Source: Hyphomicrobiaceae bacterium
GTDB taxonomy: Bacteria; Pseudomonadota; Alphaproteobacteria; Rhizobiales; Hyphomicrobiaceae
Assembly (NCBI GenBank): GCA_008933705.1
Contig: WBUN01000006.1
Location: 1 to 64,000, forward strand
Length of the DNA stretch: 64,000 nucleotides
Reading direction: 5' to 3'
Position numbers and translations under genes: made by a program. The notes under the pieces were generated by a model that was not told the DNA's origin, did no database searches, and saw only the letters and a list, made by a program, of their open reading frames with translations. The stretch's first letter is position 1; each line of letters begins with the position of its first letter. Shown piece after piece: positions 61,934 to 64,000 of the stretch.

Positions 61934-62521
61934 ATGAAAGCACGATCTCTGCAGACCATTCTGACGGTTGGCGTTGTACTGACGGCGACATGTATCGCAT
62001 CGAAGGACGCCGAGGCAGGCGCACTTGCCGCTGCTGGCCGGGAGACGCATGCGCTGAAGTTCGCTGCACCCGCGGTCGAGCTTGTGCAGGTCGCAGACAA
62101 GGCCGCCAAGTCCTACAAGATCGGATCGCTCGTCATCGAGGCGCCGTGGGCGCGGGCGACGCCGGGCGGGGCCAAGGTTGCCGGCGGATATCTGAAGATC
62201 ACCAATACGGGGCAGACGGCCGATCGCCTGGTCGGCGGCTCGCTTGCGGTCGCCGCGACCGTGGAGGTGCACGAGATGGCCATGTCGGACAACGTCATGA
62301 AGATGCGCCGGCTCCATCAGGGCCTCGAGATCAAGCCGGGACAGACCGTGGAGCTGAAGCCTGGCGGCTATCACCTGATGTTCATGGAGCTGCGCGAGGG
62401 CTTGAAGCAGGGCCAGACCGTCAAGGGGACGCTCGTGTTCGAGAAGGCCGGCACAGTCGAGGTCGAATACCGCGTCGCGCCGATCGGGGCGCAATCGGGC
62501 GGCGGCCACATGAAGCACTGA
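61934..62521 (+). CDS. PCu(A)C-type periplasmic copper chaperone
   Basis: A 195-aa exported protein that binds Cu(I) in the periplasm and delivers it to cytochrome oxidase or removes it. A signal peptide covers about residues 1-29. The domain shows IEAPWARATPGGAKVAGGYL and the copper site: His-x-Met in VEVHEMAMSDNVMKMRRL, then HLMFM in GGYHLMFMELREGL. It ends in GGGHMKH, a possible extra metal tail. The normal sequence is ~150 residues; about 40 extra residues follow the signal peptide. Linked with DUF2946. Confidence 0.92.
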   Translation: MKARSLQTILTVGVVLTATCIASKDAEAGALAAAGRETHALKFAAPAVELVQVADKAAKSYKIGSLVIEAPWARATPGGAKVAGGYLKITNTGQTADRLVGGSLAVAATVEVHEMAMSDNVMKMRRLHQGLEIKPGQTVELKPGGYHLMFMELREGLKQGQTVKGTLVFEKAGTVEVEYRVAPIGAQSGGGHMKH

Positions 62522-62684
62522 GGTCGCGGCGCAGCCAGGCCATCGCCGCGGTGCGCTCATAGGCTCTCGACGCGACACCAACGCCGGAAGCGCCATCGGC
62601 ATGCGCTCCCGGCAACGCGCATTGCTGGGGCATGGCGATCTTGGCATGATGGTGCTTCCGTCATGCCGCCCCGGGATCCAACCC

Positions 62685-64000
62685 ATGAATCGCATCGCCG
62701 GCCGCTCGGCCTTCCTTGCCCTGCTGAAGGATGAGGGCATCACCCATCTTTTCGGCAATCCGGGCACAACCGAGCTGCCGATCATGCACGCCCTCAAGGA
62801 GCACCCCGATCTGACCTACGTGCTGGGCCTGCAGGAGGCGATCGTGGTGGCGATGGCCGATGGCTTCTCGCGTGCGAGCGGCAGGCTGGTCGCCTGCAAC
62901 GTGCACGTGGCGCCCGGGCTCGGCAACGCCATGGGCTCGCTCTACAACGCGAAATTCACCGGCACGCCTATGATCCTGACGGCCGGGCAGCAAGAGCAGG
63001 GCCACGGCCTGACCGAGCCGCTGCTGTACGACCCGCTGCTGCCGATTGCACAGCCGCTGGTCAAATGGGCAGTGGAGGTGACGCGGCTCGAGGACCTGCC
63101 GCGCATCGTCCGCCGCGCCGCCAAGGTGGCGATGACGCCGCCCACCGGCCCGGTCTTCCTGTCGCTGCCGGGAGATATCCTCAATGCCGAGGCCGGCATC
63201 GAGTTCGGAGCATCGACGCGCGTCGATACGCGGACACGGCCGTCGGACGCGGTGCTCGATCATCTGGCCGGGCGGCTGCTGCAGGCCGAGCGGCCGGTCG
63301 TCATCGTCGGCGACGAGATCGTCAAGAGCGATGCGCTCGACGCCGCCGCTGCGTTCAGCGAGACGCTCGGATGCCCCGTCTACCAGCAGAGCGCACCCTA
63401 TGGCGCACATTTCCTCTCGGAGCGTCCCTGTTTCATGGGGGCGCTCTCGCGTGATCAGAAGCAGGTGAGGAGCCTGCTTGCCAACTACGATCTCATGATC
63501 GTGCTCGGCGCCGATCCGCTGCGCATGTCGGTGTGGAGCGAGACGGAGCCGCTGCCCGATGGGCTGCCCGTGGTCCATATCGGTCTGGTCGACTGGGATA
63601 TGGGCAAGAACTTCGCGGCAGAGATGGCCATCCGCGCCGATCTGCGCGAGACGCTGCTCGCTCTGATGCCGCTGCTGGCGAAGCGCGGCGGCAAGAGCCT
63701 GGCGACGAAAACCGCGGCGAGCCTTGCCGAGCTGTCGCAGAAGAACTGGACCGCCAAGCGGGCAAACCTTGAGGCGCAGATCGCGAAGCGGGCAAATGAC
63801 GAGCCGATCGACCCGGATTGGCTCACGCTTGAGATCGCCAAGGCGCTTCCGCGCGATGGAATCCTGGTCAACGAATCCCTGACATCCGGACGCTACGTTA
63901 CGGACTTGGTGCCCTATCGCGATCGCTTCGGGTTCCACGCCCTCGCGTCGGGCGGCATCGGCTGGGCTGTGCCGGCGGCCGTCGGCATTGCCATTGCGCA
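62685..64000 (+). CDS. ThDP-dependent decarboxylase-like enzyme, 3' end missing
   Basis: Thiamine-diphosphate enzyme; the window holds the first 438 codons and the frame runs off the end (family length ~530-550). The N-terminal Pyr domain has HLFGNPGTTELPIMHALKEH and the ThDP-activating Glu in GLQEAIVVAMADGFSRAS. The middle domain has PVVIVGDEIVKSDALDAAAA. The pattern is closest to benzoylformate decarboxylase (MdlC)-type enzymes, but acetolactate synthase-like or oxalyl-CoA-type activity is not excluded, since the GDGS-type site is missing. The ATG at 62685 fits the family start (MNRIAGRSAF). Confidence 0.85.
   Translation, partial: MNRIAGRSAFLALLKDEGITHLFGNPGTTELPIMHALKEHPDLTYVLGLQEAIVVAMADGFSRASGRLVACNVHVAPGLGNAMGSLYNAKFTGTPMILTAGQQEQGHGLTEPLLYDPLLPIAQPLVKWAVEVTRLEDLPRIVRRAAKVAMTPPTGPVFLSLPGDILNAEAGIEFGASTRVDTRTRPSDAVLDHLAGRLLQAERPVVIVGDEIVKSDALDAAAAFSETLGCPVYQQSAPYGAHFLSERPCFMGALSRDQKQVRSLLANYDLMIVLGADPLRMSVWSETEPLPDGLPVVHIGLVDWDMGKNFAAEMAIRADLRETLLALMPLLAKRGGKSLATKTAASLAELSQKNWTAKRANLEAQIAKRANDEPIDPDWLTLEIAKALPRDGILVNESLTSGRYVTDLVPYRDRFGFHALASGGIGWAVPAAVGIAIA

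Overview
The window is a GC-rich, gene-dense chromosomal segment of an alphaproteobacterium, most likely of the order Hyphomicrobiales (Rhizobiales). Supporting this are divergent tyrS/anmK beside an Rrf2-led suf operon, an Irr-type (ICE) palindrome in front of that operon, a DinB polymerase with the alphaproteobacterial N-terminal cysteine motif, a phasin (polyhydroxyalkanoate granule protein) and a heme uptake locus of rhizobial type. Genus cannot be decided from the sequence. I see no tRNA or rRNA gene, CRISPR array, prophage, insertion sequence or integrase; the content looks like core chromosome with a few accessory genes.

Layout. 0.3-2.8 kb: tyrS and anmK, divergent. 2.9-11.6 kb: an alpha/beta hydrolase, then a nine-gene iron-sulfur assembly operon (Rrf2 regulator, IscS-like desulfurase, sufB, a small membrane protein, a small beta-rich protein, sufC, sufD, sufS, sufT), preceded by a promoter and ICE box and lacking sufA. 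11.6-16.6 kb: amidase, 6-phosphogluconate dehydrogenase plus gluconokinase, a TfoX-N protein and a CoA-transferase with swapped halves. 16.7-26.2 kb: RhlE-type helicase, alpha/beta hydrolase, two small proteins, parE, a patatin lipoprotein, a MATE exporter and panC. 26.4-34.7 kb: bifunctional putA, a DMT exporter, a VWA/J-domain gene pair, a small membrane protein, a 5'-truncated reductase remnant and a D,D-carboxypeptidase with a SPOR domain.

35-45.7 kb: phasin with a strong promoter and terminator, clpS-clpA, a fused ether-lipid-type hydroxylase/lysoplasmalogenase-like protein, a nitronate monooxygenase-like enzyme, and a fatty-acid oxidation operon (thiolase, multifunctional FadJ-like enzyme, alpha/beta hydrolase). 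46-52.6 kb: heme acquisition: hmuTUV on the minus strand, divergent from a TonB-dependent receptor followed by an IsdG-like heme monooxygenase and a HutX-type heme protein. 52.6-64 kb: NUDIX hydrolase, acyl-CoA synthetase, small exported proteins including a c-type cytochrome, MBL hydrolase, ABM monooxygenase, dinB, a cyclic-nucleotide-type channel with a non-canonical selectivity filter, a beta-hydroxyacid dehydrogenase, a DUF2946/PCu(A)C copper pair and a ThDP-dependent decarboxylase cut by the window end.

Two iron themes recur: Fe-S assembly under probable Irr/Rrf2 control, and heme uptake with dyads in its divergent promoter. The most unusual items are the fused AGMO-like/YhhN protein, the permuted CoA-transferase, the channel lacking GYGD, and the two extra genes plus a perfect palindrome inside the suf operon. 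I found no convincing completely new multi-gene system.
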